Source: JBFEUI01 sp041547565 (GTDB lineage: Bacteria > Pseudomonadota > Gammaproteobacteria > Thiohalomonadales > Thiohalomonadaceae). From it: 5,427 nt of DNA. Within the stretch, counting starts at the first letter, position 1. Every line of letters begins with the position of its first letter. The stretch covers positions 1 to 5,427 of the forward strand of contig JBFEUI010000139.1 of assembly GCA_041547565.1 (NCBI GenBank), written 5' to 3'. Below the pieces are notes generated by a model, which was not told the origin of the DNA, made no database searches, and was given only the letters and a program-made list of their open reading frames with translations. Positions 4,800 through 5,427 of the stretch are shown here, piece after piece. The position numbers and the translations under genes were made by a program.

Positions 4800-5060
4800 T
4801 TACAGGGCGCGAACGCGTGCGTTCAGGCGGCTCTTGTAACGGGCAGCGGCATTCTTGTGGATAAGACCCTTGCCAGCCATCCTGTCGATGACGGGGACAG
4901 CAGCCTTGTAGGCGTCTGTGGCCTGCTCTTTTTCCCCGGCGTTGACTGCGTTCAGAACCCTTTTGACGGCAGTGCGCATGGAGGAGCGTGCCGACATGTT
5001 GCGGGCACGGCGTTTGACCGCCTGGCGGGCGCGCTTTCTGGCTTGTGCTGAGTTGGCCAA
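4800..5060 (-). CDS. rpsT: 30S ribosomal protein S20
   Basis: S20 binds 16S rRNA and helps assemble the small subunit. The chosen start is TTG (5058-5060), giving 86 residues, against 87 in E. coli. The protein then reads MANSAQARKRARQAVKRR, the usual S20 N-terminus. GGGAG 8 nt upstream (5069-5073) supports it. The frame stays open to an ATG at 5126, but those extra 22 residues are unlike the family and that ATG lies inside the promoter. The conserved C-terminal block GLIHKNAAARYKSRL is at 65-79. E. coli rpsT also starts with UUG and is controlled by S20 at translation; the same is plausible here. It is a single-gene unit with its own promoter and terminator, diverging from murJ. Confidence 0.96.
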   Translation of the reverse strand: MANSAQARKRARQAVKRRARNMSARSSMRTAVKRVLNAVNAGEKEQATDAYKAAVPVIDRMAGKGLIHKNAAARYKSRLNARVRAL

Positions 5061-5068
5061 GTTACTTA

Positions 5069-5073
5069 CTCCC
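5069..5073 (-). promoter_or_regulatory. Ribosome binding site that fixes the rpsT TTG start
   Basis: On the minus strand GGGAG is followed by the 8-nt spacer TAAGTAAC and then TTG. No ATG or GTG in the correct frame lies near enough to use it; the codons just upstream of TTG read GGA GTA AGT AAC. Confidence 0.85.
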
Positions 5074-5100
5074 AAATAAAACCTGTAAATCGAAGGGCGC

Positions 5101-5131
5101 ATACTATGCGTGTTTTTGCCCTTCATGTCAA
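5101..5131 (-). promoter_or_regulatory. Probable sigma70 promoter of rpsT
   Basis: A perfect TTGACA box lies on the minus strand at 5126-5131. The -10 region is CATAGTAT: CATAGT (5103-5108) at 17-bp spacing or TAGTAT (5101-5106) at 19 bp. Transcription would start near 5093-5096, giving a leader of about 35 nt before the TTG codon. The -35 box is about 118 bp from the divergent murJ start. Confidence 0.7.
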
Positions 5132-5186
5132 CGCTAACCGCTGCTTTTTTTCAATCAGCGCATGACGCAGCCTACGGCATCGCGGT

Positions 5187-5200
5187 AAGATGCCCATCTT
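5187..5200. other. 14-bp dyad upstream of murJ
   Basis: AAGATG (5187-5192) and CATCTT (5195-5200) are perfect inverted repeats separated by CC. The gap is too short for an RNA hairpin, so a protein-binding dyad is the more natural reading. It lies 48 nt before murJ and touches a weak possible -10 box TAAGAT (5186-5191). It may be chance. Confidence 0.3.
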
Positions 5201-5248
5201 GACCCCTAAACCGAATAAATACAAGCAATTAAAGGTAGCTGTGACGAC

Positions 5249-5427
5249 ATGAGCAAGCGCTTGATCAAATCCACCGCCACGGTGGGTGGTTGGACCCTGA
5301 TCTCACGGGTGCTGGGCTTTCTGCGCGACATGGTCTTTGCCAACCTGTTCGGGGCCGGGGCGGGCACCGACGCCTTCTTCGTTGCCTTCAAGATCCCCAA
5401 CTTCCTGCGTCGCCTGTTTGCCGAGGG
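5249..5427 (+). CDS. murJ: Lipid II flippase MurJ (MviN), N-terminal part
   Basis: MurJ is an inner-membrane MOP-family transporter that moves lipid II to the periplasmic face for peptidoglycan synthesis. Only 59 complete codons are present and the gene runs off the right edge. The fragment aligns closely with E. coli MurJ: ISRVLGFLRDMVFANLFGAG (18-37), then TDAFFVAFKIPNFLRRLFAEG (40-60). Residues matching E. coli Arg18, Arg24, Asp39, Arg52 and Arg53, which line the cavity or are needed for function, are present as Arg20, Arg26, Asp41, Arg54 and Arg55. The ATG at 5249 is the only standard start after the in-frame TAA at 5216. The nearest Shine-Dalgarno-like AAAGG (5231-5235) is 13 nt away. 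It would better suit a three-codon GTG ACG ACA TGA frame (5241-5252) that overlaps the ATG. Confidence 0.95.
   Translation, partial: MSKRLIKSTATVGGWTLISRVLGFLRDMVFANLFGAGAGTDAFFVAFKIPNFLRRLFAE

Noticed and set aside
5206..5400. 64-codon minus-strand frame opposite the start of murJ
   Set aside because: It is antisense to the highly conserved MurJ N-terminus and has no independent support.

Overview
The window is a stretch of core chromosome from a GC-rich gammaproteobacterium. It carries ispB, rplU, rpmA, obgE (cgtA), proB, rpsT and the first 59 codons of murJ, plus a tRNA-Pro(CGG) gene. From memory, this order and orientation match the arrangement in Pseudomonas and many Chromatiales-like bacteria. 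The IspB, L21, L27, ProB and MurJ sequences look gammaproteobacterial. The S20 N-terminus (MANSAQARKRARQ-type) resembles betaproteobacterial proteins more than that of E. coli, which points to a deep-branching gammaproteobacterium. I cannot name a genus.

Layout. Positions 1-354 contain no gene. They hold two diverged copies of a repeat unit of about 200 bp lying downstream, in the transcriptional sense, of tRNA-Pro. A 25-bp copy of the tRNA's 3' end sits between the units. tRNA-Pro (355-431) and ispB (442-1410) lie on the minus strand 10 nt apart and are probably one transcript. ispB and rplU diverge from a 202-bp gap that has a good sigma70-like promoter in each direction. On the plus strand come rplU, rpmA, a rho-independent terminator, obgE and proB. 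A 273-bp gap follows, then rpsT on the minus strand with its own promoter and terminator, then murJ diverging on the plus strand and cut off by the window edge.

The genes are housekeeping. IspB makes the polyprenyl side chain of ubiquinone. L21, L27 and S20 are ribosomal proteins, and ObgE is a ribosome-associated GTPase. ProB opens proline synthesis, and MurJ flips lipid II.

The unusual content is in the spacers. Three consecutive plus-strand gaps each hold a different degenerate short-period repeat: NNNCTAG heptads before obgE, CAAGATA-type heptads around the obgE stop codon, and CGCAGAGA octamers after proB. The second set encodes the tail of ObgE and fills the proB leader. There proB has no Shine-Dalgarno sequence and may instead be coupled to a 21-codon ORF. 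The tRNA-tail repeats recall the E. coli tyrT/rtT arrangement. I see no mobile element, CRISPR array, defence system or clearly new protein system.
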